A stretch of DNA of 46,869 nt from Methanomassiliicoccales archaeon PtaB.Bin134 (lineage in GTDB: Archaea > Thermoplasmatota > Thermoplasmata > Methanomassiliicoccales > UBA472): NCBI GenBank assembly GCA_002067045.1, contig MVPZ01000068.1, positions 1 through 46,869 of the forward strand, in the 5' to 3' direction. The translations under genes and the position numbers were made by a program. The notes under the pieces are model-generated. The model saw only the letters and a program-made list of their open reading frames with translations, made no database searches and was not told the DNA's origin. Shown here piece after piece: positions 31,476 through 40,170 of the stretch; position 1 is the first letter of the stretch; each line of letters starts with the position of its first letter.

Positions 31476-32555
31476 ATGTGCGGTACAACTGCCTTCTTCT
31501 ACAGCGATGAGCTGCTCAGATATCAGTTCGGTCCGGACCATCCGTACCAGCCGATTAGGTTCCAGCTGATACGGGACACCTTGAGGGAGATGGACGTCTT
31601 CGACGACAGATTGGTCTACGTGGAATCTCCGTCGGCCACCGAGGACGACCTGAGGGAGGTGCATGAGGAGTCCCTCATAAACTATGTCAAGGAGCTGAGC
31701 AGGATCGGCACCGGCTACCTGGACATGGGCGATACCCCGGTCTGTCATGGCCTGTTCGAGGGGGCCCTGGCGGCAGTGGGGGCCACCCTTCACGGTGCGG
31801 AGTGCATCGCCCGTGGCGAGTACGACCACGTCATGACCCCTGGCGGAGGATTGCACCATGCCCGTAGGGATAAGTCCGCGGGATTCAGCGTGTTCAACGA
31901 CCTGGCCGTGGCGGTGAGAAGGCTGCAGCGGAAGTACGGCTACGAGAGGGTGGCCGTGATAGACATCGACGGCCATCATGGCGACGGAACGCAGTCCATA
32001 TTCAACGGCGAGAGGATACTGACCATATCATTCCACCGATATGGGGCAGGGTTCTATCCGGGAACGGGAGCGGCCACCGACTACGGGGAGGGCGATGGAG
32101 AGGGTTACGCCATAAACGTCCCGGTGCCCCGGTGCACTCCGGACGAGGTGTACGTGCCCACCTACGAGAGGGTGCTGCAGGCCGCCCTGGAGGCCTATCG
32201 TCCCGAGATCATCATACACCAGTTCGGAACCGATGCGCACTACAGCGACCAGCTGGTGGGCATGGGACTGACCACCAGGGCCTTTGAGAAGGTGGCGGAG
32301 ATCACCCACCGCCTGGCCCACGAACATTGCGACGGGAGGTATCTGGTCACCGGCGGGGGCGGCTATTCCGTGGACGCCGCTAGAAGGATATGGAGCATCG
32401 CGGTGTGCACCATCTCCGGTTCCTTCCCCCTCAATCCAGAGGGGATGCACATGCTGAGGGATTCGGGGCTCAACCGAAAGTGGAAGGTCCAGCAGGAGGA
32501 GTTCCACAAGCGCCTGGACTACCTCTTTGACGAGGTCATACCCAAGATACGGTGA
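31476..32555 (+). CDS. Histone deacetylase/AcuC-family hydrolase
   Basis: A 359-residue enzyme of the arginase/deacetylase fold. It has TPGGGLHHARRDKSAGFSVF with the catalytic His pair (127-128), the metal-binding DIDGHHGDGTQ (Asp165, His167), and HQFGTDAHYSDQL for the third metal ligand region. Substrates in this family include acetyl-lysine, acetylpolyamines and acetoin-linked targets, so the substrate here is open. It is convergent with the CARF gene pair, which overlaps its 3' end by about 20 bp. Confidence 0.88.
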   Translation: MCGTTAFFYSDELLRYQFGPDHPYQPIRFQLIRDTLREMDVFDDRLVYVESPSATEDDLREVHEESLINYVKELSRIGTGYLDMGDTPVCHGLFEGALAAVGATLHGAECIARGEYDHVMTPGGGLHHARRDKSAGFSVFNDLAVAVRRLQRKYGYERVAVIDIDGHHGDGTQSIFNGERILTISFHRYGAGFYPGTGAATDYGEGDGEGYAINVPVPRCTPDEVYVPTYERVLQAALEAYRPEIIIHQFGTDAHYSDQLVGMGLTTRAFEKVAEITHRLAHEHCDGRYLVTGGGGYSVDAARRIWSIAVCTISGSFPLNPEGMHMLRDSGLNRKWKVQQEEFHKRLDYLFDEVIPKIR

Positions 32556-33180
32556 TCTGGTCCTGCATTCTGGCCACCCAATCCTGGCAGGCCCTGCCCC
32601 TATCTGTCAGGCTGATCACCGCTTCCTCTCCGCTGCCCATCAACCGCACCAGCTCCATGTCCTTCATGCGCCGCAGCAGCCGCCCGGTGGGGTCCTTGGC
32701 CTCCAGCCCCTTCACCGACCCCAAAGGCAGCGGCCATTTGAAGGTGCGCAGGGCCTGCGCCACATCCGGCGGCAGGGCCTCGCTCACCCCCATCCCGGTC
32801 AGCATGGGGAACCTCCTGGGCTCGACCTCGAAGCAGCATATCTCCGTGCCGGTGCTCAGGGCGGCCAGCATCGCCGCGTCGCTCAGCAGCTTGCGTCCAC
32901 CGGTGATGTCCAGCAGGGTCTGCCACCCCTTTCTCCTGAACTCCTGCATGACCATATTTATGGCCATGGCCGTGCCCATGAGGTCCGCGGGGTCCACCTT
33001 CATGGTGGAGTGGTTCACACCCAGACGGTCCAGCAGGGAGGAGAGATGGCCGTCGTCCGCCTGTTCTTTCTCACTGATCACGATGAGCCGGTCGTGTGGC
33101 AGGGTGCGGAGACCGGACACCACCTCCCGGACCTCCCCGCCATATGTGCTCAGGAGAAGTGAGCGCCGTTCCCTCATCAA
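32536..33180 (-). CDS. CARF-domain protein with C-terminal winged helix (second of pair)
   Basis: A 214-residue protein. The Rossmann-like N-terminal domain has a first strand RSLLLSTYG, a second strand RLIVISEKE and the ligand-loop motif LLDITGGRKLLSDAAML (89-105), as in CARF sensors of the Csa3 type. The C-terminal 55 residues (PTGRLLRRMKDMELVRLMG, VISLTDRGRACQDW) resemble a shortened winged helix. Its start overlaps the stop of the sister gene by 4 nt (33177-33180). No cas gene or CRISPR array is in the window. Ligand and DNA target are unknown; cyclic oligoadenylate sensing is an inference from the family. Confidence 0.7.
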   Translation of the reverse strand: MMRERRSLLLSTYGGEVREVVSGLRTLPHDRLIVISEKEQADDGHLSSLLDRLGVNHSTMKVDPADLMGTAMAINMVMQEFRRKGWQTLLDITGGRKLLSDAAMLAALSTGTEICCFEVEPRRFPMLTGMGVSEALPPDVAQALRTFKWPLPLGSVKGLEAKDPTGRLLRRMKDMELVRLMGSGEEAVISLTDRGRACQDWVARMQDQITVSWV

Positions 33181-33821
33181 TCCACCCCTAGGATCAGGCC
33201 AAGCGCCTCATCCACGGACACCACCTTCCTGCGGCGGTCCCCCGAGTCCTCCCTCAGTCGCACGATGCCCTTCTCCTCGAGGAGCCTGATGTGATGGTTT
33301 ATGGTGGCCTTGTGCTTGCCCATGCCCTCGGCTATCTCCACCTGGGTCTTTGGGGTGGAGCGGTTGTCCCACAGGAATTCCAGAATGTCCCTCTGGGCCG
33401 GGGTGAGCAGATGGGAGTAGTCCACCTTGAGAAGGGGCAGGGGGATCTCCCGATAGGTCTCGTCGTGAACGTACACCGAGCTTAGCCCCTCCATGGCGCA
33501 AACCAGCAGGGCGGCGGCGCTCATCATCTTGGTCCCGCCCGCGATGTTGAACACCGCGATCTCCGACCCCTCCTCGCGCAGCTTCCTGACCTCGGACCTC
33601 ATGGCCTTGGCGGCCTCCAGAAGGTCAAAGGCGTCCGGGATGCGCACCCGTTGCATCCCTATTCCCATTATGGAGCATACACGCTCGACCTCGGCCAGCG
33701 CCTCCAGGGCCCGGGGGTGGTCGTTGCAGAAGACCACCGCCCTCTCCACAGAGGGGGTGGACTCCAGGGTCGGGAGTAGTGAATTGGCCCGGAATCCCAG
33801 GGTGCCTAGTATCGCGACCAT
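33177..33821 (-). CDS. CARF-wHTH transcription regulator (first of pair)
   Basis: A 214-residue protein with the same plan as its partner: strand MVAILGTLGFR, strand RAVVFCNDHP, and the CARF-like loop AVFNIAGGTKMMSAAALL (89-106). A complete winged helix-turn-helix follows at about 141-205 (PAQRDILEFLWDN, TQVEIAEGMGKHKATINHHI, RLLEEKGIVRLRED). It resembles Csa3-type and related archaeal CARF regulators. It is divergent from the giant protease gene, with palindromic half-sites in the intergenic region. Confidence 0.75.
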   Translation of the reverse strand: MVAILGTLGFRANSLLPTLESTPSVERAVVFCNDHPRALEALAEVERVCSIMGIGMQRVRIPDAFDLLEAAKAMRSEVRKLREEGSEIAVFNIAGGTKMMSAAALLVCAMEGLSSVYVHDETYREIPLPLLKVDYSHLLTPAQRDILEFLWDNRSTPKTQVEIAEGMGKHKATINHHIRLLEEKGIVRLREDSGDRRRKVVSVDEALGLILGVD

Positions 33822-33865
33822 ATGATATCGTATCGGGATAGTTCGTTCCGTTTATTTCAATTATT

Positions 33866-33892
33866 TAATACGGTATTATTATCATTAATACC
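33866..33892. promoter_or_regulatory. TAATAC/GTATTA palindromic elements, CARF-protease intergenic region
   Basis: Three half-sites occur: TAATAC (33866-33871), GTATTA (33873-33878) and TAATAC (33886-33891). The first two form a 13-bp palindrome and the last two the inverted repeat GGTATTA...TAATACC. They overlap the probable minus-strand TATA region (TTAAATAATT, 33861-33870) of the CARF genes. Autoregulation by the CARF proteins is the likely reading. Confidence 0.45.
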
Positions 33893-33916
33893 ATTTAAGA
33901 AGGACCCGGTGAATCG

Positions 33917-33924
33917 ATTAAATA
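33917..33924 (+). promoter_or_regulatory. TATA box of the giant protease gene
   Basis: ATTAAATA lies about 36-43 nt upstream of the ATG at 33960. The start is also preceded by GAGGT. Confidence 0.5.
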
Positions 33925-33959
33925 CGGTTCTCTCCCTATGCTAACCTCTGGATGAGGTC

Positions 33960-36900
33960 ATGAGAGGATGCCACATGGTCCGGACCGCAGTGATGGTTTT
34001 CCTGGCCATCTTACTTCTGGCGCCCTCGTTCAGCCAGGGAACGGTCGGGGCCGATCAAGCCATGACCGTCCACTTTGACCTCGGTTTCCACCGGCCCGAG
34101 GTGGACCTGGAATCACAGGAGAGGCAGTTCACCGTTCAGGGAGCGGAGCTGGACACCAGGCCTGGGGTGCCGTCCCTTCCGCTGCGGACCGTAATGCTGG
34201 CCCTTCCGTATGGCACCACGGTCAGGGATGTTGTCGTCAAGCATTCCGAACCAAGGGTCCTGGAGATAGTGGAACGCTATCCCAAGAACCCCCTGGAACA
34301 AACCCTGGACGGCCTGGAGGGTGTCGCCGCCACCTATGACGGCCGGGCCTGGGAGCTGGCGGGGACGCATGTCCTGGAGGGGGTGCATATCGTATGCATC
34401 AACCTCCGTCCGCTGCAATGGCAGGAGGGCACGGGAAAGCTATACTCGGTGCTCGACTTCTCCATTGAGGTGAACCTGCAGGACGCCCCCTTGTCCTACA
34501 GGGGGGACATGGACAGGGTCAGGGAGGTCGTGGACAATCCTTTGGAGGTCCAAGATGGGGCATCCTATCCGCTGAGCGACCTGCTCCCTTCTGGCACGTA
34601 CGATTACCTGGTTATCACGGACGAGACCCTGGTGGACCCCTTCCAGGAGCTGGCCCGATGGAAGACGGAAAGGAACGGACAGGGCTCGTGGCATCAGAAC
34701 ATCCGCAGCGTCCTGGTCACCGTGCAGGAGATCATGGCCATACCGGCCTTCTGGGGCGACCCCGCCTCGCACATGGGCAGCGGAAACGATACCCAGACCA
34801 TCGTCCGCAACTTCATCAAGGCGGCCTATGAGGAATGGGGGGTGAGGTACGTCCTCCTGGGGGGCGATGACGAGATCATCCCGGTCAGGAAGATGTTCAC
34901 CGCGCTGAGCAGCATCCTGATCCCCGGGGATGTCTACTACACCGGGCTTGACGGCAATTGGGACCAGGACAATGACGGCGTGTATGGGGAGCCGTACCGT
35001 GTTTTCGAGGGAGGACCCGGAGCGCTTGGAGAGGAGGCCGACCTGCTCGCCGAGGTGTTCGTGGGGCGGGCCACCGTCTCCAATGCCGCAGAGGCCTGGA
35101 ACTTCGTTAACAAGACCGTCCGCTACGAGAGGGGCTACGTCAAGGAGTACTCCAAGGACCTGCTGTTCGTGGGTAACTATCTGGACGCCAGACCGACGTA
35201 CGGTGATGCCTACAAGAAGGAGGTCTACAACGAGGTCCTGGCCGATGAGGGGCTCAGCCTGGTCACCCTGTACGAGGGAGAGGGGAACTTCTCCGATGCG
35301 GCCTTCCTGAACTGGATGGGATCAGGGGTGCATGTCATCAACCACATGGGCCACGGGGATTACACCGGGTTCGCGGACCTCAGCATATCCGAGGTCAGGG
35401 GGCTGCAGAACGAGCTGCCCTTCGTGCTCTACACCCAGGCCTGCAACGTGGCCGGGTTCGATGAGAGGTCCGGCAATCCCGGGGATTGCATAGCCGAGGA
35501 GTTCGTGAAGGGACCGGGAGGTGCGGTGGCCTTCATCGGCAACTCCCGATCGGGATGGTACATGCCCGGGGGGACCGGGGGCACCTCGCAGAAGTTCGAC
35601 ATATCCTTCTTCAGCCAGGTGTACGACGACGGGGTGACCGAGCTCGGGAGGGCCCTGTCCCTCTCCAAGCAGGAGTGGGTGGGGCAGTCCGCCAGTGACG
35701 ACTACATCCGCTGGGTATACATGGAGCTCAACCTGCTGGGGGACCCGGAGACCCGGGTGCTGACCCGCAGCCTGGGGGATCACGACCTGTCGGTGGTGGA
35801 GGTTCGAGCGGAGAGGAGCGTGATGGGCGAGCCCTCGGTGGTATCGGTCCGGGTACAGAACCTGGGACAGAACCAGACCACCGGGTCTGTGGCCCTCGAG
35901 GTGGAGGGCTGGAAGGCTAACGAGGTTCCCCTCACCCTCTCCCCGGGACAGAGCCGCTGGGTGAACTTGACGTGGATACCGACGGAACATCGCCCCTACA
36001 ACCTGTCGGCGGTGTCATTCTGCTCCGAGGACGAGAATCCGGGCAACGACAGAATGGCCCTCGCTTCGGTGGTGGACAGGCGGCTGATATCCGATGAGCA
36101 CTGGGACCTGGACCGCGAGCTCCTCGGTGGCCTGATAGTGGACCCCGGGGCGACCCTGTGGATAAGCGATTGCGATGTGACCTTCCGGGACATCGGCCAT
36201 GCGTATCGCATCACCGTCCTTGGAGGGATGATGGTGGAGAATGCCTCGTTCGGCAACGCCTCCTATGTTATCGATTCCTTGGGAGGATGGGTGTCCTTCA
36301 GGGACGCCATGCTGACCGACTTTGCCGAGAGCGGTCCCAGCACTTTCACCGGCGGGCGGCTGGATATGCAACGCACCGCGGTCATCGGAGGACCGGGATG
36401 GATGATTGAGGGAGCCGCCCTGAACATGACGGACTGCTCCCTAACCGGACCGACCTCGGAATGGTTGATCGACGACTGCGCCATGATCATGGATGGCATT
36501 ACAGGGACCGGAGGGTCCGGCATCCGCTGCCTGGATTCCATGGGCATCCTGAGCAACACCACATGGTCCGGAGGGGAGCAGGGGTTGATGATCGAGCGAT
36601 GCCCGGGGTTGAGTTTGGAGAACATTTCCCTGGTGGGGAACCGCATTGACGTCGGATTGTTCGGCGACGGACCTCACTATTTCCCACTGGATGTCTCTAA
36701 CGTCAACCTCACCTGGGGTGAGCTGAGGGTCGTGGCCGGCCTGAACGGGGCCACGGTGGAGGAGGCTGCGGGCTCCCTCTACCTGATCGGTTGCCAGGAC
36801 GTCCTGGTGAAGGGGTCGCGGTTCCAGAACGCCAGCAATGGACTGGCCCTGATCGATTGCCAGGGGATGGAGGTCATGGGGAACGCCATGGAGAACTGCA

Positions 36901-39068
36901 GCGTGGGCCTGCTCTCCCTGGAATCTACCGGACTGGTATGGAGCAACGATCTTCTGAACAACACGGTCCAGGCCCAGGGTGCTGGGATGACATACGGCAA
37001 GGACTATCCCGCCGGAGGCAACCACTGGTCGGACCTGGAGGGTACAGACGAGCTGAGCGGCCCCTCCCAGGACCTGCCGGGGGCCGATGGCATCGTGGAT
37101 GTCCCGTACTCCTTCGACGGGGTGTACGACCGCTATCCCAAGGCGCAGCGCTGCAGCCTGGTGCACGACCGGCTGTGGGCGAACATCAGCATGAGCGCGG
37201 GAACAGCCAATCGTGCGGAACCGATCATCCTCCGCTCCGCCGGTTCGAGTGGGTCCGGGATCGCCAACTGGACATGGGAGCTGGGCGATGGAACGGTCGC
37301 TTACGGTCCTGAGGTCTCCCACACCTACGCTTCCCTGGGGACCGTCCACATCAGCCTGACCGTGCGGGACCACCGCGGCCTGGAGGATACCTGCGAACGC
37401 ACCCTGGATGTGCTCAACCTGCTGCCCGAATGCCTGTTCTCATACGGCCCCTCGCAGCCAGACCCCGGGGAGGTGGTGTCCTTCTCCGACCTCTCCTCGG
37501 ACCTGGATGGGCATATCGTTACCTGGAGCTGGAGCTTCGGGGACGGAGGCGCGTCCATTGAGCGTTCGCCGCACCACGCCTTCGCGGCGATTGGGGATTA
37601 CATGGTCTCGCTCACCGTTGTCGATCAGGACGGTGGGAGCGATACGCGCGTGCGCAAGGTCCCGGTCGGGAACCAGGCGCCGGTGGCCAACTTCAGTTTC
37701 TCACCCACCACGGTGAGCACCCTGCAGGACGTGACCTTCATCTCAGCCAGCTACGATGTGGACGGTACGATCGCCTCCATGATATGGAACTTCGGGGACG
37801 GAACGTCAGGGGAGGGCTCCCAGGTCAGGCACCGGTATTCCTCGATGGGCTCCTTCACCGTGCGGATGACGGTGATGGACGATGACGGCGCGTCCTCCTC
37901 GGCCACGGCCGTGGTGTCCGTGGTCAACTCCCGGCCGGTGGCCACCTTCTCCTCCCCGACCGAGGTGCTGAGCCTGACCGCGGTCCAGTTCCAGGACCGC
38001 TCGTTCGACCCGGACGGGAAGATAAGGTCCTGGAACTGGGACTTCGGCGACGGGAACTCCTCATCGTCCTCATCCCCGGTGCACACCTACATGCGCCCTG
38101 GGACATACTCAGTAACGCTGACCGTCACCGACAACCTGATGGCCTCTTTCACCACCGTCCGGGACCTGAAGGTCCTGAACAGGCTTCCGGAGCTGACCAT
38201 GACGGCCCCGCCGGGAGAGCATCGGTCCCTGGAGCGCCTGGAGTTCGAGGCTGCGGCGAGTGATGAGGACGGGGAAGTGGTACGGATCGAATGGGCCATG
38301 GGCGATGGGAACGTTCTCGTTGGCAGCAGCATCGTACATGCCTACGCCGCGCCGGGTAACTACACCTTGGTATTGACCTGCACCGATGACGCCGGAGGCA
38401 TGGCTTCCATTGAAACGCGGGTCCTGATAAATAACCTCCAGCCCCTGGCGGCCATGCGTGCGGAGCAGAGCGCCGAACATCCATTGGAGCTGATGTTCCT
38501 ATCCGACTCCTCGGACCCTGACGGGCGGATCGCCGGAATCAACTGGAGCTTCGGGGACGGCAGCTTCGCGGAGGGGGATGCCGTGGTGCACCGCTACGAC
38601 CATGCCGGACAATACGAGGTCAGGCTCACCGTCATCGACGATGCGGGTGGAATGGCGGAGACCTCTTCCCTGGTCACCGTGCGCCAGGTGAATGTTTCCC
38701 TGTACGGGCCCCACCTGGTGTACGATGAGGTCTGGGGGTGGAGGCTGATCGCCGGGATCGTCAACGACGGGGCCGTTCCGCTCAACATAACCATCATAGT
38801 CACCGCCGGCGGACACGATTACGTGAACGAGCGCACCGTGGAGGGCGGATCCCTGCTGGACCTGGGAGGGATATGGCTGCCGGACCTGGACGAGGGAGAG
38901 GTCCAGGTCATGCTGTTGGTCCCGGAGGGCTGGGACGCGGACCTCTCGGACAACACCTGGACGGGAACGGCGTCCCATGACGACCCTCTGCCAATTTGGG
39001 TAATGGGAGCGGGAGCGGTGCTGGTGGCGGCCGTCGCCATGGTCCTTTTGCTGAGAAGGAAGGGTTGA
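33960..39068 (+). CDS. Giant gingipain-type (C25) surface protease with beta-helix and six PKD domains
   Basis: A 1702-residue secreted protein. A Sec signal (TAVMVFLAILLLAPSFSQG) is followed by a propeptide-like region, then a C25 peptidase domain from about residue 210 (YDYLVITDETLVDPFQELA). Its catalytic His lies in HMGHGD (465) and its Cys in YTQACNVAGF (495). A CARDB/Ig-like domain follows (near 610-700), then right-handed beta-helix repeats (near 720-1050), six PKD domains (near 1080-1570, each with a WxFGDG-type core), another beta domain and a C-terminal helix IWVMGAGAVLVAAVAMVLLL with RRKG. It should be anchored outside the cell and degrade protein or process surface proteins. It stands alone, divergent from the CARF pair. 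The Met at residue 6 is an alternative start. Confidence 0.9.
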   Translation: MRGCHMVRTAVMVFLAILLLAPSFSQGTVGADQAMTVHFDLGFHRPEVDLESQERQFTVQGAELDTRPGVPSLPLRTVMLALPYGTTVRDVVVKHSEPRVLEIVERYPKNPLEQTLDGLEGVAATYDGRAWELAGTHVLEGVHIVCINLRPLQWQEGTGKLYSVLDFSIEVNLQDAPLSYRGDMDRVREVVDNPLEVQDGASYPLSDLLPSGTYDYLVITDETLVDPFQELARWKTERNGQGSWHQNIRSVLVTVQEIMAIPAFWGDPASHMGSGNDTQTIVRNFIKAAYEEWGVRYVLLGGDDEIIPVRKMFTALSSILIPGDVYYTGLDGNWDQDNDGVYGEPYRVFEGGPGALGEEADLLAEVFVGRATVSNAAEAWNFVNKTVRYERGYVKEYSKDLLFVGNYLDARPTYGDAYKKEVYNEVLADEGLSLVTLYEGEGNFSDAAFLNWMGSGVHVINHMGHGDYTGFADLSISEVRGLQNELPFVLYTQACNVAGFDERSGNPGDCIAEEFVKGPGGAVAFIGNSRSGWYMPGGTGGTSQKFDISFFSQVYDDGVTELGRALSLSKQEWVGQSASDDYIRWVYMELNLLGDPETRVLTRSLGDHDLSVVEVRAERSVMGEPSVVSVRVQNLGQNQTTGSVALEVEGWKANEVPLTLSPGQSRWVNLTWIPTEHRPYNLSAVSFCSEDENPGNDRMALASVVDRRLISDEHWDLDRELLGGLIVDPGATLWISDCDVTFRDIGHAYRITVLGGMMVENASFGNASYVIDSLGGWVSFRDAMLTDFAESGPSTFTGGRLDMQRTAVIGGPGWMIEGAALNMTDCSLTGPTSEWLIDDCAMIMDGITGTGGSGIRCLDSMGILSNTTWSGGEQGLMIERCPGLSLENISLVGNRIDVGLFGDGPHYFPLDVSNVNLTWGELRVVAGLNGATVEEAAGSLYLIGCQDVLVKGSRFQNASNGLALIDCQGMEVMGNAMENCSVGLLSLESTGLVWSNDLLNNTVQAQGAGMTYGKDYPAGGNHWSDLEGTDELSGPSQDLPGADGIVDVPYSFDGVYDRYPKAQRCSLVHDRLWANISMSAGTANRAEPIILRSAGSSGSGIANWTWELGDGTVAYGPEVSHTYASLGTVHISLTVRDHRGLEDTCERTLDVLNLLPECLFSYGPSQPDPGEVVSFSDLSSDLDGHIVTWSWSFGDGGASIERSPHHAFAAIGDYMVSLTVVDQDGGSDTRVRKVPVGNQAPVANFSFSPTTVSTLQDVTFISASYDVDGTIASMIWNFGDGTSGEGSQVRHRYSSMGSFTVRMTVMDDDGASSSATAVVSVVNSRPVATFSSPTEVLSLTAVQFQDRSFDPDGKIRSWNWDFGDGNSSSSSSPVHTYMRPGTYSVTLTVTDNLMASFTTVRDLKVLNRLPELTMTAPPGEHRSLERLEFEAAASDEDGEVVRIEWAMGDGNVLVGSSIVHAYAAPGNYTLVLTCTDDAGGMASIETRVLINNLQPLAAMRAEQSAEHPLELMFLSDSSDPDGRIAGINWSFGDGSFAEGDAVVHRYDHAGQYEVRLTVIDDAGGMAETSSLVTVRQVNVSLYGPHLVYDEVWGWRLIAGIVNDGAVPLNITIIVTAGGHDYVNERTVEGGSLLDLGGIWLPDLDEGEVQVMLLVPEGWDADLSDNTWTGTASHDDPLPIWVMGAGAVLVAAVAMVLLLRRKG

Positions 39069-39074
39069 GAAAAG

Positions 39075-39147
39075 CGCCCCGGTCGGGATTTGAACCCGAG
39101 TCGAAGCCTCGACAGGGCTTCATGATAGGCCGCTACACTACCGGGGC
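39075..39147 (-). tRNA. tRNA-Asp (GUC)
   Basis: A 73-nt cloverleaf without encoded CCA: acceptor GCCCCGG/CCGGGGC, discriminator G73, anticodon loop CTGTCGA (GUC) and a T arm CGGG-TTCAAAT-CCCG. A TATA-like ATTAAATATT at 39174-39183 on the minus strand lies about 27-36 nt upstream. Confidence 0.94.
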
Positions 39148-39173
39148 TTGCGGCCTTTCCCCTTATCGAGTCG

Positions 39174-39183
39174 TAATATTTAA
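39174..39183 (-). promoter_or_regulatory. TATA box of the tRNA-Asp gene
   Basis: The minus-strand sequence ATTAAATATT is at the expected distance from the tRNA 5' end. Confidence 0.55.
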
Positions 39184-39316
39184 TCCTTAGGTGGACCGGG
39201 GTTGCTGGCACCGCTGCACGCGTGCATGTCCAGGAGCTCGTTCGCAGAATTGAACGCCCTCACGACCCGGGCACTGGAGCTTTCTGCCAGCATTGACCTG
39301 GGGTCCCTGCTAAAGG

Positions 39317-39323
39317 TTTATAA
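39317..39323 (+). promoter_or_regulatory. TATA box of the CBS-ParB gene
   Basis: TTTATAA lies 29-35 nt before the ATG at 39352. It lies inside the longer open frame that starts at 39202 and therefore argues against that start. Confidence 0.55.
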
Positions 39324-39351
39324 GCCGGGGGCGGTTAGTTCGGACGATCCC

Positions 39352-40152
39352 ATGGCCGAACGGAAGCTGAAGGTGGAGGACTACATGATCCGCGAGGTGG
39401 TCCATGTGCCCCTCCATTACAACGTCGAGCAGGCGGTGGAGACCCTCATATCCAGCGAGTTCCACGGGATGCCCGTGACCGAGGACGGTCGGCTGGTGGG
39501 CTTCATCACCGCCAAGGAGCTGCTGCGCAATTACAATTCTCCGAAGATGCCCATATCCGAGATCATCCGCAAGGGCACGGTGACCGTGAACCCCAAGATG
39601 GACCTGGATGACGCGGCGCGCATCCTGTTCCGTTACGGACTGAGGAACGTGCCGGTCATAAACGAGAGCGGGACATTGCTGGGCATCATCTCCAACCTGG
39701 ATATCGTGCGCTCACATATCGAGAGGGCGACCCCGAACAAGGTGGCCATGATCAAGAACTTCCTGGAGGCCAAACACGGCATATCCATCATGGTGCGCAG
39801 GCGCATCGTGCCGGTGGAATCCCTGCGCCCCACGCAGAAGGAGGTCTACGCCGACGAGCTGCTGGGCAGGAAGGAGGAGATCAAGCGCGGGCTGGTCGAA
39901 CCCATCATCGTCATCCAGAAGAACGACCGTTTCATATTGGTGGACGGGCACCACCGCGCCCTGGCCTCCAAGCAGATGGGGGTGCGTCAGTTCTCGGCCT
40001 TCGTGCTGGAGCCCTCCAGGGACGTGGAGCTGGGCATGGAGCGCAGCGCGGAGGATATGGGGCTGTTCACCCTCGATGATGTCAAAATAATAGACGGCTC
40101 GCACCACCCCCTGGTGGAGATCACCACCAGGCTGCTGAAGAGCGAGCAGTGA
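39352..40152 (+). CDS. CBS-pair protein fused to a ParB/SerK-like domain
   Basis: A 266-residue protein. Two CBS motifs cover residues 7-125 (YMIREVVHVPLHYNVEQAVE, SEFHGMPVTEDGRLVGFIT, then KGTVTVNPKMDLDDAARILF and LRNVPVINESGTLLGIIS). After a linker comes a ParB-like domain (IVPVESLRPTQKEVY, LVEPIIVIQKND, FILVDGHHRALASKQMG). The DGHHR core is shared with archaeal free-serine kinase SerK and ParB-type CTPases. CBS domains usually bind adenosyl ligands, so regulated nucleotide-dependent activity is likely. A partition role is not implied by the context. Confidence 0.78.
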   Translation: MAERKLKVEDYMIREVVHVPLHYNVEQAVETLISSEFHGMPVTEDGRLVGFITAKELLRNYNSPKMPISEIIRKGTVTVNPKMDLDDAARILFRYGLRNVPVINESGTLLGIISNLDIVRSHIERATPNKVAMIKNFLEAKHGISIMVRRRIVPVESLRPTQKEVYADELLGRKEEIKRGLVEPIIVIQKNDRFILVDGHHRALASKQMGVRQFSAFVLEPSRDVELGMERSAEDMGLFTLDDVKIIDGSHHPLVEITTRLLKSEQ

Positions 40153-40170
40153 GAAAGGGGAAGGGTTTTT

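Noticed and set aside
11827..33821. A CRISPR array or cas operon suggested by the Cas4-like and CARF genes
   Set aside because: No regularly spaced short direct repeats are visible anywhere in the window, and the two loci are 20 kb apart with no other cas-like gene.
39202..39351. N-terminal extension of the CBS-ParB gene
   Set aside because: A good TATA box at 39317-39323 lies within it, and the CBS domain begins right after the Met at 39352.
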